Positions 36,604-48,050 are shown, counted from the stretch's first letter. The stretch is 64,000 nucleotides of DNA from Cavia porcellus (GCF_034190915.1 NW_026947484.1:206410657-206474656); one strand, 5' to 3'. Numbers and translations are program-made. Notes: generated by a model not told the origin, from the letters alone.

Positions 36604-37045
36604 TGTTGTACCCCAAAAACAAGACCCCAAAATGTTGTCCAAAAAATCGGAGCAAGACATCTTTTTAAAGAAAAAGAAGCACTTTTATTCATCCTGGCAT
36701 CTGCAACACAGTGAAGTTGGAGTTTGCAAAGCTGTGTAACTGGCTCAAAATTTTGACAGACTTTTATAGAAAGAACAACCACAAAGGAATGAGGAATACC
36801 TTTGTTTCCCTTTGCTTGAGGGCAGAGAAGTTTTGCAGTTGGTGGTCAACCATTTCCTTATTTACAAGAATTTAAAGTCCTTTGTCTACTAATTTTAGGA
36901 TCAACTATCTTTTACAGAAGGGGAACAAAGGTCAAGAGGAATATAGGTAACTCGAGGTCCACTGACAATTGTCCTTCGCAAAGGGAACAAAGGTTAACAC
37001 AGCAAACAGATTACCAGGGTGACAGCGCATACGGAACAGTATGGC
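36604..37045 (-). repeat. Retroviral-type LTR remnant, antisense
   Basis: Read on the minus strand it ends in 'tttggggtacaaca' (CA terminus at 36604), preceded by 'gtcttgctccgatttttt' and an AATAAA (36684-36689 on plus as TTTATT) after 'tgccaggatg'. This is the R-U5 plan of a retroviral LTR. The other border is uncertain. Its orientation is opposite to the LTR-like segment 250 bases to the left. Confidence 0.45.
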
Positions 37046-37049
37046 AGCA

Positions 37050-37980
37050 CTTTATAGTTACAGTACGACACTCATTAGTACAGTAGAGAACATTTTAAGG
37101 CAGCTGAACATTCAGGCTGTGGGTACACTGAATTTCTTTGGGACAATTTACAGTTATAATCAGAAACAAAAATTCATTTTAAAAGTTTTCAATTTTCCTA
37201 GAATAAAAGAGTATGCAAAGTTGGTGCAAAGGGCAGTGTGGTTGCTGAAAAGATTAGCATTGAGATTTCCATTGAGACAATAAGTAGATGGATTTAGGGC
37301 ATCTCTGAAATTAGTAAGACCTTTCCAAGGCTCAAGTATACAAACAGATAAAGCTCTTGTTTGAGAAGAACCCCGAGACTCTGTACTCAAGTAGTGATGC
37401 CTAAAGCATTTGGTTCCCTGGGATTTGTTTCATAATCCTTAGATATCATGTACTCACAGTCTAAGGAACCTGGATACTGCTCAGCCTGATGGCAGACCTT
37501 GGTGTCATTCACATGGGACTGGTTTCACAGACCTACAGAATGTAAGAGTTATGAGGTTAGGGAGATTTTCCACTCAGATTTCAGAAGTCAGGGGAGACAG
37601 GCAGTATACTATGGTGGGTTCACAAATGAGACTCAGATTAAACAGGCCAAATTGAATCATAATCAATATTTATTAATAATTGAGCTTGATAGCCAGTAGC
37701 AGCATCCACTAACATTGCGTATGTTCCAACCAACTGGCCCCAAAGTGAAGCTTGAATTGCTATTTAAGGCTTTTTAGTGTGGTGGGAGGTCTGCTGTCAA
37801 ATTTCACAAAAAACAACTGGTCATTGGTTTTTGTTTTGTTTTGGTTGTTTTTTCATAGTTTGTCCCTCTGGAACATGTTTACCTCAGTTTTCAGGGCAAT
37901 TTTCAGGTCCCATAATTCCTGTTATTTACTCATAGACCTAGTTTCAGTATGACCTAGTTTCGGCAAGAAGTCCCTAACCA
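37050..37980. other. Noncoding DNA, possibly LTR/ERV-derived
   Basis: No recognisable gene. The composition resembles the antisense LTR on its left, and an AATAAA-containing reversed block ('caatatttattaataattg', near 37664) could mark another decayed LTR. A 'gacctagtttc' motif is repeated at about 37935 and 37952. Confidence 0.3.
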
Positions 37981-37984
37981 TAGA

Positions 37985-39540
37985 GTTTAGAATGAAATAT
38001 TTAGGAATTACTCTTACGAAAGAAGTGAAAGGCCTATACAGGGAAAATTATAATACACTGAAAAGAGAAATTGAAGATGATCTCAGAAAATGGAAAGACA
38101 TCCCTTGCTTATGGATAGTTAGAACAAACATTGTGAAAATGGCCATTCTCCCAAAACTGTTATACAGATTCAATGCAATCCCAATAAAAATACCATCAAC
38201 ATACCTTATAGATCTAGAGAAGTCACTCCTAAAATTCATCTGGAACCAGAAGAGACCTAGAATAGCAAAGGCAATTCTAAGCAGCAAAGGCAAGGCAGGA
38301 GGCATCACAATCCCTGACTTGAAGTTATACTACAAAGCAACAGTAGTAAAATCAACATGGTATTGGAATCAAAACAGAGCCGAAGATCAATGGAATAGAT
38401 TATAAGATACAACCACAACTACAAACACACTCAACCACCTTATCTTTGATAAAGGAGCCAACCAGATTCACTGGAAGAATGACAATCTCTTTAATAAATG
38501 GTGCTGGAAAAACTGGCTCTCCATTTGCTGAAAACTAAAGCTAGACCCATGTCTATCACCATGTACTAAATTAAAATCTAAATGGGTCAAAGATCTGAAT
38601 ATTAAAACAGAAACACTAAGCCTATTGGAAGACAAATTGGGTAGAAACCTTGAAGACATAGGAGTAGGTAGAGAATTCATAAACAGGACTCAAACCGCAC
38701 AGGAAATACTTCCCAGAATCAATAACTGGGACCACTTCTTATTAAAAAGTTTCTGCATGTCAAAAGAAATCTCCAGCATAGTGAAAAGAAAACCCACAAA
38801 CTGGGAAAAGATTTTAGTGAACTCTCTCTCAGACAAGGGACTCTTGTCTAAAACATATAAAGAATTAAAAAAACTCAGACCCACAAAATTCAAAGATCCA
38901 ATCCAAAAATGGGCATCTGAGATGAATACGCACTTCTCAGAGGAAGAAATACAAATGGCAAATAATACATGAAAAAATATTCATCATCATTGGTCATTAG
39001 AGAAATGCAAATTAAAACCACACTGAGATACCATCTTACTCTTGAAAGAATGGCCAGGATCATGGAAACCAACAACGACAAATGCTGGAGAGGCTGTGGG
39101 GAAAAAGGAACTCTCCTACACTGTTGGTGGGAGTGTACACTGGTACAACCTTTGTGGAGGTCAATTCTGGAGATTTCTCAAAAAGTTGGGATTGGAAGTC
39201 CCATTTATTCCAGCTATTCCACTTCAAGGCGTATTTGCAGAAGGACTGAAAGTATCATGCCACAGTGATATATGTGCACCTATGTTTATAGCAGCACAAT
39301 TTGTAATCACCAGATCTTGGAAACAACCCAAGTGTCCATCAACTGAGGAATGGATAAAAAGTTGTGGTATTTCTTTACAATGCAGTATTACTCAGCTATA
39401 AAGAAGGATCACATTGCGATATTTATCAATAAAAGGCACAGCTTGAGATCATACTCATAAGTGAAATAAATCAATCTCACATGTGTGAATACTGAATAGT
39501 TTCCCTAATGTAAGTAATGATTCAAATATATAAAAATATG
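37985..39540 (+). mobile_element. L1 ORF2 C-terminal half, 5'-truncated, sense
   Basis: A frame of the L1 ORF2 protein runs from 37992 to about 39401 in one phase. It begins with the region after the RT catalytic core ([16 protein letters not shown]...), continues through a conserved ...[13 protein letters not shown]... and ...[15 protein letters not shown]... segment (137 codons without a stop), and later shows the Cys-rich C-terminal region ([21 protein letters not shown] in the +1 phase near 39075). In-frame stops lie at 38403-38405, near 38529, at 38970-38972 and near 39024. A one-base loss in an A-run near 39355 shifts the last codons. RT catalytic and endonuclease domains are missing, so it is inactive. 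Confidence 0.95.
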
Positions 39541-40675
39541 TGGTAATCATGATTCCCCATTATGTGGCCTTGAAGCCTTATGAAGTTTTCACTTATTAAT
39601 TGGAAAGGCTTTATTCTGGGCTTCTTAATATGGAAATATTTGAAGCTATAGTATATGAAGTTTTATTCAAATATTTCAAGGAAAAAGACAGACATTATGG
39701 TAACTACTATTAAGTCGGGTTATTTGGTGGTGAAGCACTAGGCTGTTGAAACAGTCATGCTTTGACCTTGTATTGTTATATTGTTATGTCCTCTTTTATC
39801 TCAATCTCTCCCTTATTCATTAAAAAATTTTAGTTATTTTTATGGTTTTTTTTTAATTAAGGGGAAAAATTTTAAAAAATTAGCAGGATCTATAATAGTA
39901 ATGTTTTTTGATTTCCTATTAACTTGTTTTGAAGTCCTGTAATACTCCCACTATCTTGTTTTGACTGATTAGACTCTGTTCCATTCTGTATGATAGTATG
40001 AAGTTTGAGGGTATAGGCAACCACTTTGAAGGCAATAAGATTCACTAAGATGCCCTTTCTGGTTTGACTGTTGTCTCCTTTGGAAGTCCTGTAATGTTTA
40101 CAATGCTTAAGTTTTATTGGTCTTGTTCTATACTGTTTTGTTCCACTTTATAATACCTAATGAGATAGACAATTCTTTTTAAGGAAACAAGAGACATTAT
40201 GGTAACCATTGTTGATAACCTTGTACTCTGTTTTACATCATGTGCTATGTCTATCCTTAGTTTTGACTGACAGCTTTGTTTTGCCATATTTGACTTTATT
40301 CTCTCCCCCCTCAAAAGTAATAAGAACTAAGGAGTAATAAAACCCAAAATGTGTAAATTTTGTTGTAAAAAAGAGAGGGAAGAAGTGCTCTAAAGGATAC
40401 AACAGCAAGTGTGTTTAGGGGTGTTAAATAGCTGACCATATTAATGTTTTTGGTTGGATCATTGAACACAACTGTTTACAGTCTCACTGTTTGAATGTCC
40501 ACTTTGTATGCTTTAATACTGTGACTTGAGCAACTATCTCTAAGATGATAATATGTAATCTATTAACTGGTGATTTCTTACTTTTTTTTGTAGTTTTGTA
40601 TTACTAGTACTCTTACACTGCTTTGTTTTGTTTTGTTTTGTTTTTTCCTTTTAAATAAAAAAATGTTTAGTCATA
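39541..40675 (+). mobile_element. Probable L1 3' region with internal repeats
   Basis: Follows the ORF2 end directly, is T-rich, and closes with (TTTTG)n and 'aaataaaaaaatg' near 40660. Two sub-repeats are visible: 'agacattatggtaac' at about 39692 and 40190, and 'gaagtcctgtaat' at about 39930 and 40083. A similar ~25-base motif occurs, reversed, twice at 47.2 and 47.4 kb. I infer it is the family's 3'UTR; an unrelated flanking repeat is the alternative. Confidence 0.55.
40622..40645. repeat. (TTTTG)n
   Basis: Four to five TTTTG units near the proposed 3' end of the L1. Confidence 0.93.
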
Positions 40676-40689
40676 TTTCAACATGGCAG

Positions 40690-41155
40690 CGATTATACTA
40701 AGCAGACTAATTTTATAGTGCCATGAAACTATAACAGTACCTGTAAGAAGGCACTGCCTGAAGCTGTGAAAGTGAAGTAGAAGTGCAGTGGAGTCCCCAA
40801 GAAGTTGCAGATTCCAGGAATGTGGACTGCTTAGAAAAGCCCCAGGCTGGGGGAGAGCTGCCCCCAAAGCATGGCTGTGAGGGTTGCAAGCAACAAAGCA
40901 AGAATAGAACCTATTTTTCCATTCCCCTACTTTTTCCCCCTCTTTTTGAGAATGGAAATGTTTACTTTGTGCTGCTATAGTATCTAATTTGCTTTTCTAT
41001 TTTTCGGGGATTTATTGTAGGTGTATGCTGTGAGTCTCAAAGGAGACCTTGAACTTGGACTTTCCAGCAATGCTTAACCTATTAAAACTTTGGTGAACCT
41101 TAGAGATAGATTAAATATATTCTGCATAAAGAGATGCTGATTTTGGTCATAAGGG
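40690..41155. other. Unique noncoding DNA
   Basis: No recognised feature. 40740-40890 is GC-richer but has no convincing coding frame. Confidence 0.4.
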
Positions 41156-41159
41156 ACAG

Positions 41160-41512
41160 AATATTATGGTTTGTATCTCAAATCCTCATGTACTTAAAAG
41201 TGTAACTTTTGGAGGATGATGAGAACAAGGCAAGCACTATACTCGTCAGAACTAAATGTAAGGTGGGTCACGTGGGCATGTCCTGGAAGGATATATCTCT
41301 CTTACTGGTTATTCCCTTCCCTTCTCTCTCTGCTTCTTGTTACCATGACATAAGATGTTTTCATCTATTCCAGGCCTATCAGTGCTCTGTTTCTATGTTT
41401 CACCTGCTGACTATGGACTGAAATTTCTAAATCTGTGGGCCAAAATAAAATCCTTCTTTATGTTGTGGTTGCTTGGTATTTTGTTCCAATAATGAGAAGG
41501 AGAGTAATGTAA
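41160..41512 (+). repeat. MaLR-like LTR, sense
   Basis: Starts 'atggtttgtatctcaaatcc', has 'aacttttggaggatgatgag', 'gctgactatggactgaaatt', 'gtgggccaaaataaaatcc' (AATAAA at 41444-41449), then 'ttggtattttgttccaataa' and 'gagagtaatgt'. This is close to a full-length copy of the LTR family seen at 35.4 kb. Confidence 0.78.
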
Positions 41513-41517
41513 TTTTG

Positions 41518-41668
41518 GATAACTTATTTAGCTTCTCTATGTCAATATTTTCATAAAATGGTCATAGAATTAAATCTACCCAATAATGTTGTTGTGAGCA
41601 TTAAGTAAATATATACTTGTATCATCCCTGAAAAAGTTCATGGCACATCATAATTTTCAGTACTATGT
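41518..41668 (+). mobile_element. MIR SINE remnant, sense
   Basis: 'aacttatttagcttctcta', 'tcataaaatggtcatagaa', 'gttgttgtgagcattaagta', then 'gttcatggcacatcataa': the 3' half of MIR in correct order. Confidence 0.75.
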
Positions 41669-41929
41669 TTTTTGGGGAAACTCACTATTTTGAATGATCA
41701 TACATCACTAAACGTCTTCTGCTTAAGAAAGAATGTTTTAGAAATCTAGTAAGACTTCTTAACTTTTTCTTCACTGCCTCTCTAGTCCTTCATTGAAGAC
41801 TCAGGCTTCTAGACTTCATTTTGGAATTGGTTAGATACTTCGGTACCTTTTTCTGTGAAAAAGCTATATAGAAATCCTTATTTAGTTTAACCGATGGATG
41901 GATGACCAGGAATAGTAAATAGCTCAGCA

Positions 41930-42200
41930 TATTTATAGTCTGTGTAGAGTGCAAAGTAGCAATGATAGGTGATCTGGATAGGTAGATTTCTGGGAAGATG
42001 GGAAACCATAAGAAATGACTATAAATTTACCATGAAATTTGAACTTATTCTATAAAATAGAAAATCACTGAAGTTATTTTGTAGGGTGGTGCTATGATCA
42101 GATTTGAATGTAACAATGAACTATTTGAAGTTTTGATGAACTTTACAAGGAAAGAATTGAGAAGGCAGGGATTTAGGCTATGATATTTACAATTTTTGGC
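41930..42200 (+). mobile_element. L2-type remnant
   Basis: 'gaacttattctataaaatag', 'aaaatcactgaagttattt' and 'gtggtgctatgatcagattt' match the order of an L2-derived segment ('...ttggattttattc...gccattggagg...gtgacatgatcagattt'). Diverged; only the middle is clear. Confidence 0.5.
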
Positions 42201-43955
42201 CATTAACAGAACATTCAAATTCTGTTTTTGCTATTGGGTTTTTTGTGTGTGTATTGGGGTAAGGATATGTTGTTGGAAGTAAAGAACTGGAGAGAAAGCA
42301 GAGAGGAGACCTTGGTACATGGATCCATGAATAGTTTGTGTACAGACTGTAGCCAGTTCAAGTGGATAAACTGCTTTCAGAGAGACTGTCACAGAAGAAA
42401 ATAGTTAATGATAAGACCCATGGATCTCAAGTGTTTAGCCGCTGATTGGAGGGAGAGGAAACAATATTAGGAAGAACATTTTGTTTATCTCTTCATCTCC
42501 AGCATCTAGCATGGTCTCACACAAAAGCTTGTGGATAGACTGTGAAAATGAACAAGGACGTCAGGAATGAAGAGGTAAAGTCAGAACTATTAACCTAAAA
42601 ACCAAAGCCAGAGAGAAATGTAAGCAGCAAAGTATTATATTAAACTCAAATGAGAGATGTCCTTTATTTTTGACAATCAGGATAGCATTTTCTACTTAGC
42701 AACAGTCTTAGTAAGATGATAGAGCCAGAGCCATAGTGCACTGGATTGAGAGGTTTTGTTAGAATAAGAAGAGAGAGTAAAACTAATGTCTTTGAAGAAA
42801 ATGAGCCATAAAAGAAAAAAAGATTAGATTTATAGGGTAGTGGATAAAAATATTATTTGCTATTAAATATTCACATATAATAGTTTTGTGAGGGATGGAA
42901 TGGAGAAAAAGGAAAAGAGCTGCCCAGAATGAAGGAAGTTACAGTGAGCTCTCATTTAACATGACCATTTACTATGCCCCAACCTCTGTGTGTGTGTGTG
43001 TGGGGGGTCTATAATCAAGAGACTATCAGTTTCCAAAAGCAGTAGTCACCATGTGTGTCTCTGCTCCTCACCCTGTTTGATCTCTGGTGTGTAGATATGG
43101 TTATTATTACACAAGGATAGCCATTTAATACAGCCATTAGACAGGAGATACTTGGAAGCAATTCTGGATTATTCCTTAAATTTTTGTTTTTAAATTAGGA
43201 ATAATTTTGAAGTAGGGTCACAGATCTGTTAGCAGTCAGCGACATTTGGGTGTCTTGTTATGTGAGTGGAATGCGATGACACACTTAAAATGGTCTGTTA
43301 TATTTTGGAAGATTGGAATATTATCATCCTTCTCTCTGAAACATCGTTATTGTTTTTGGTAAGATTAGGTAGTTGGTGCCTCTACCATTTTGACAAAGAA
43401 AGCATTTCTCTCTTCAAAAGGCAAAAATATATGATATCTCAGTTTTTCTCCATTCACCTATTATAAATTTCTTCCTTTCCTTTAAACACAGGCTCCTTTC
43501 CAAGAAGCTGAAGGATCAGTGACTCAGTTCCAAAGGAGGCTCAGGGTCCCTACATGTCTTCCACAAATGACTGACATTCAGTGTCTCACATATTCTTGTG
43601 TCACTACTTTTTGGCTTTTATTTAAGGAAAATGAAGAAATGTTTTACAGTTAAGCCTTGAACTTGGAGATACCAGTAGATGTCACTCTGGACAACAGGAT
43701 AAAGAATCTGTGTTCTTACCTGAGGTTCAGAGTAGCCTAAGGTATTCCTGCTCCCAACCGCTTTCAGACATTTCAGGGATGACATATTTGAATTATGACA
43801 TTCTCTGCATTGCTGGATTTACTTCTATGCTGTGAAATAGGAGGGCTGGGAGAGCTGCCATTTCTTCTGGTTCTCATTCAACTAGAATGCCAAATGCTGA
43901 CACAGTCATGCCAATCAACTAGGCTAGAAGCAAATGATTCTGGAAAAAAAAAACA
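42201..43955. other. Noncoding DNA, mostly unique
   Basis: A short (TG)n is present near 42988-43003. Purine-rich segments at 42270-42960 could continue the L2, but no clear motif supports that. No gene recognised. Confidence 0.4.
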
Positions 43956-43960
43956 GAGGA

Positions 43961-44002
43961 TATATATGTACATATATATATATATATGGCAAAATATCTG
44001 AA

Positions 44003-44050
<48 letters not shown>
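43961..44050. repeat. Two (TA)n microsatellite blocks
   Basis: TA runs at 43961-43987 and 44008-44050 are separated by 'ggcaaaatatctgaaataa'; the flank repeats 'atatctgaaat' at 44061. The Tyr/Ile-rich frame there is repeat-derived. Confidence 0.95.
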
Positions 44051-44052
<2 letters not shown>

Positions 44053-44245
44053 TAAGCAGCATATCTGAAATTAGTATGCAGGCTCATTAAATTCCAGTGG
44101 GAGTCTGGGAGGGAAGGAGGACGGAAATATTTTCCTGACTGTGTGTGGTGGCTGGACCTAGACTAAGGTAAAGGAAACTTATCTCCTCCTATCTCACTTC
44201 TTACTCTTATTCCTGCTTTCAATCAGTGGTTCTGAACCAATTCCT

Positions 44246-44279
44246 AAGATTAGGATAAAGGGGGATTCATCCTAATCTT
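44246..44279. repeat. Inverted repeat, 11-bp perfect arms
   Basis: 'aagattaggat' and its exact reverse complement 'atcctaatctt' flank a 12-base G-rich loop. It is preceded by 'cagtggttctgaacc', which resembles the terminal sequence of hAT-Charlie nonautonomous elements. Confidence 0.85.
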
Positions 44280-44284
44280 CTCAA

Positions 44285-45395
44285 GAATCAACAAAATTCA
44301 TGAATTCATTTTTCTCATGCTAATTTTTCTCTATTCATACTTGTTCTCTACTCCACAAAGCTTTGGAGTCTGTTTTAGCATATGACCATTTTAGTAATAA
44401 ACAGGAAATATGGAGAGAAAGATCAGCCCAGTACACAGATACATATTTCTACAACACACAGTTGCTATTTTCATGCTTCATCGTATTTGTTTCATCGTAT
44501 TTCCTTTTAAAATTATATTATGGTTGCTGTATATGATATTATGTATATCAATTTGTGGTACTTTTCCACCAGAACAAAGGTGAGGACTTGTAAAGTGTAT
44601 TAACCACTGCCCACCAATGTGGAAACTCATTTTAACATGGTAAGCTCTGTCCTGGCCTCAGTCAAAATTCTCAGTTGAACTTTGATCCATTACATGGAAT
44701 CCTCACTCATCTCCCTTGTGACAGATGTAAAATCCAGCAACACTCAGGGTCCACCTCAAATCCCACATATCACTATAGGAAATCTTGGTAGGCAGCAAGA
44801 ATCAAAAGCAAAGAAATAATACAATGGCACACGCAGGAAGAAAGAACTTTTCCTTGGGTATTGACAGTGCGACAAATTTAATGTTAGACGTAGTGTTCTG
44901 GGATCTGTGTGTGTTAGGAGAGATCCCAACATGAGTGATAGAGCACACTTCATTGAGGAGGTGAAACTGGCACTCGAGAAATAAGGATGAATGTTTTCCA
45001 CTATCAAAGAGGACAGAAAAAATGCACAGTTATGGGTAAGGCAAAAGGGACCAGGGAACAGTGGCATCAGTTTATCTAGAAATCAGGGATATTGGCTGGG
45101 AGTAATTAGGGATAAAGTTAATAAGATTTCTTACTTTCATTCCTCATCTCTGCTGAACTTGAAGACTAAAGGAGTAGAAATAAATGTTTTCCTATGTGCA
45201 TAAAACTCTCCCTCTCTATGTTGGCTGTGGTAAGTGATGTTTAATTGAAAAATATGGTGAATACTAAAATTAAAAATGTATTACAGTGAAAGGCACATTT
45301 CCATGAACTACCCTCAAAATAACTCCCTGTCTCTTTGAACACACTATTCCATTGTTCTTGTCACTTTTAAAGCAGTTCTGGAAGTCTTTTGTCGT
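44285..45395. other. Noncoding DNA, possible L2 trace
   Basis: 44945-45080 ('gaggaggtgaaactggca...gtaaggcaaaagggaccagg') loosely resembles the L2-type internal sequence seen in many mammals. The 103-codon minus-strand frame here has no motif. Nothing else recognised. Confidence 0.35.
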
Positions 45396-45399
45396 GACT

Positions 45400-45680
45400 G
45401 TCTATGAATTGTGATTAAATAAAATATGGCGAACTTGCTGCCAATGTGCCATCCAGTGGAAATCATCGAATCTGGCACTGTGTGACTCGGGTCTTCCACA
45501 AAGTCAAAGTGACCATGAATGATAAACGTCTTGAATCAATTTAAGACATTGAAGTGGCCACAACAGTGCAACTAAAGACACAAAAACGACATCTAGAACA
45601 ACTTCAGAAAGTGTCAAAAATGATGAGTATGTGCAAAGTGAGGGAGACTTATGGCCACATCTCTTTTACTGTAGTGTAGT
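45400..45680 (+). pseudogene. Possible mariner-like transposase remnant
   Basis: One plus-strand frame at about 45496-45680 reads as a coding-like sequence with one internal stop (residues ...VFHKVKVTMNDKRLESI, stop, DIEVATTVQLKTQKRHL...). The spacing of the 'I..IE..TT.QLK' pattern recalls the C-terminal part of Tc1/mariner-type transposases. No terminal inverted repeat or catalytic DD(D/E) residue can be shown, so the assignment is weak. An unrelated processed pseudogene is possible. Confidence 0.3.
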
Positions 45681-45684
45681 TTTA

Positions 45685-46770
45685 GATCATGTGTCATACA
45701 TATATAACAAGGTGGGTTATTTTTAGTTATTCACCTTACTACTAGATTTTGAGCTCTTATCTTTTTGGATAAAAATCAGCATGGAGAAGCACACTTCATA
45801 AAATAGTTACTACTTGACTTCTCTATGTATCTTGTCAAGGTTTGTGTAGGACAATTACCTGTCTCATTAGTATAGTGCTACTGTAAAATACATTATAAAA
45901 AGAAAATAAAGAGAGTTAGAAGTAAAAAACTTCAATAAAAATATGATGCTCTTGTCAAGAGGGGAAAACACATATGATGTTTATTTAATTAAGGTTTTCT
46001 TAGTAGCTTCAATATAATTTCCTACCTAAAGATTTATATTGATCATAAATATTTGCAAATAACATTGCTTTGAATAAGTGAAGACTATTCAATATTAGAA
46101 GTAGTTCTTTACTTGACAACTGTATGTTTAAAACATTGTTTTTAATAATGCTTTTATCAGACTTTAAGTGCACCATTATATTTTTCCATATTAAGATGAC
46201 TCCAAAAATTTACAAAAGTATGCTAATAAAGGTTTTCTTTTAAAATTCATATTATGTGATTCTCAGAAATTAATATATTTAGTTACTGGGATATATTCAC
46301 AAAGTAATCTACAATTTATATCTTCAGGAAAAAATAAAAGACTGATTTTCCATGAAGAGAAAGGTGTTGAACTACGTCTACTAGAATCCTCTGTTGACTT
46401 TTCTACCGTATAATACAATGAGCTACTGGATTGTCTCATAAGTCATAAAATCCTTATTAATCAAAACATGTTGGTGCAAAGCAGAGGACTGTTTGCTTTG
46501 AAAATTAAGGAAAGGGCATACAGTAAAGAAAAATGATATTAGATAGCATGATATTTCATACTGCTTGGAATTAATGAGCATTGTGATCACCTTAGTTGAG
46601 TTCTTGACCTTTACCATGTTATCAAAATTCATTATGTGTGGAAAAATCTATAGAGATTTCAGATCCATTTGTTATGGCCCTAGATGTCTTGAAAAAACTA
46701 TTGTGAACCTTCAGAAACTTTTAAAATATTCTCTGATACCATTTAAACTTGAACATGTAGATATTACATT
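45685..46770. other. AT-rich noncoding DNA
   Basis: No recognised feature. Confidence 0.4.
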
Positions 46771-46774
46771 TTAA

Positions 46775-47094
46775 ATTTTTACTGGTGCACGTTTACAATA
46801 CATGATGTTTACATTCTTTGTGTGGAGTTGGCCCATGTAACTAACACATCTGAATTCTTTTATTTTCCTTTCTTGATCTTCCCTTCCCCCTCTCTCCATT
46901 GGTCCCCTTCTCATTTGAGTAAACTATCTCTCTACTTCCTATTATCTACATTTTATTTTGCTTTTTATTTATAATTTGGGTTTCATGTATGAGAGAACTC
47001 ACATGATGTTTGAACTTGGATGTCTGATTTATTTTGCTTAACATTGTGGTCTCAAGATGAATGAATTTTCCTACAAATACCTCGTTTTTCTTTT
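46775..47094 (-). mobile_element. L1 3' end fragment, antisense (left part)
   Basis: 'atgtaactaacacatctgaa', 'ccttccccctctctcc', 'ttattttgcttaacattg', 'tggtctcaagatgaatg' parallel the antisense L1 at 7.7-7.95 kb. It stops just after 'tacaaatacctcg', where a different sequence begins. Confidence 0.8.
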
Positions 47095-47904
47095 AAAGAG
47101 AATAAAATAAAACAAAAACCCCCACAAAGACAATTAAAACAGAACAATGAACGTTATTTGGAACTTCAAGATGAGATAATAGGAAATAGCAAGGACTACC
47201 ATGATGTCTCTTGTTTTCTTCAAAATAGGTGTTAATAGCATCAGACATAATAAATCAAACAAAATAAAACAGAGTAAAACCAATCAGAATAAAAAGAATA
47301 AAAGCATATTTTAAAGAAATTAAAACCAACCAAAGTAAAGCAAATCAATCAATCAAAACAGTGAAACTGATGCAGGATTTCAGAATAGGATAATAAGAAA
47401 TCAACATTGCCTACCACAATGTTTCTTGTTATCTTCAAAATTGCTGCCCACACCATCAGATATAATAAAATCAAACAAAACAGAACAGAATAAAACCAAT
47501 AAAAACAGAACATTTAATAAAACAAATAAAATGATGAGAAGAATAAAGACAGAAGAAAATTCCCCATATTTGTATATTGCATATTGTTATCCTCTTAATG
47601 GATAGTCAGACTACTGGCCTTAGTCCTGCAAAGTCAATAAAACAGTACAAGCATTAAGTTGTTTTTGTACCTCAGTTGCTGTCAAGTCATCCCGTGTTTC
47701 TCTGAATCAGCCAGTTGCTTACTGGGAGGGGGAATGTTGGTGGTGTTCTTGTCTCTCACAGGAAGGTGAACTGGCTTCTTCTTACTCCTCCCCGGCCCAG
47801 AATGGCTTTTGCTAACTCACAGAAAAGGTAAGTTTTGGCATGTTTCTCCTCTCTGGCCCCACATGGCTTGCACTGGTTCATGGAAAGGGTGAATTGGCTT
47901 CTTA
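47095..47904. repeat. ~810-bp insertion splitting an L1, with tandem units
   Basis: L1 sequence stops at about 47094 and resumes at 'atatcacattttctttac' (about 47905), where the next L1 motif is expected. The insert begins A-rich, then carries two ~155-base similar blocks 215 bases apart ('atgtctcttgttttcttcaaaa' region at 47204 and 'atgtttcttgttatcttc' at 47419), followed by a GC-richer 47690-47900 part with degenerate 'tgaattggcttc'/'tgaactggcttc' motifs. The reversed block resembles the region after the L1 at 40.18 kb. I infer an antisense L1 3'UTR-derived or related repeat. Confidence 0.6.
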
Positions 47905-48050
47905 TTCTAAATATCACATTTTCTTTACCAGTTCATCTGTTGATGGGCATGTGGGCTACTTCCAAGCTTTAACTGTTTTGTATTGTGCTGCTATAAACAT
48001 GAGTAAGCATGTGCCACTATAATATGATTCCATACATTATTTACAGTGTT
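47905..48050 (-). mobile_element. L1 3' fragment, antisense (right part)
   Basis: 'ccagttcatctgttgatggg', 'gggctacttccaagcttt', 'gtgctgctataaacatgag' continue the L1 interrupted at 47094. The match to 8.04-8.12 kb is clear. Confidence 0.85.

Noticed and set aside
44756..45067. 103-codon minus-strand frame with hydrophobic stretches
   Set aside because: No recognisable family, and the sequence loosely resembles an L2-derived segment on the other strand.
7640..48050. Repeated similar blocks at 7.7, 12.8, 24.0 and 46.9 kb considered as a possible array
   Set aside because: They are independent antisense L1 3' ends sharing ordinary L1 consensus sequence, not a CRISPR-like or tandem array.
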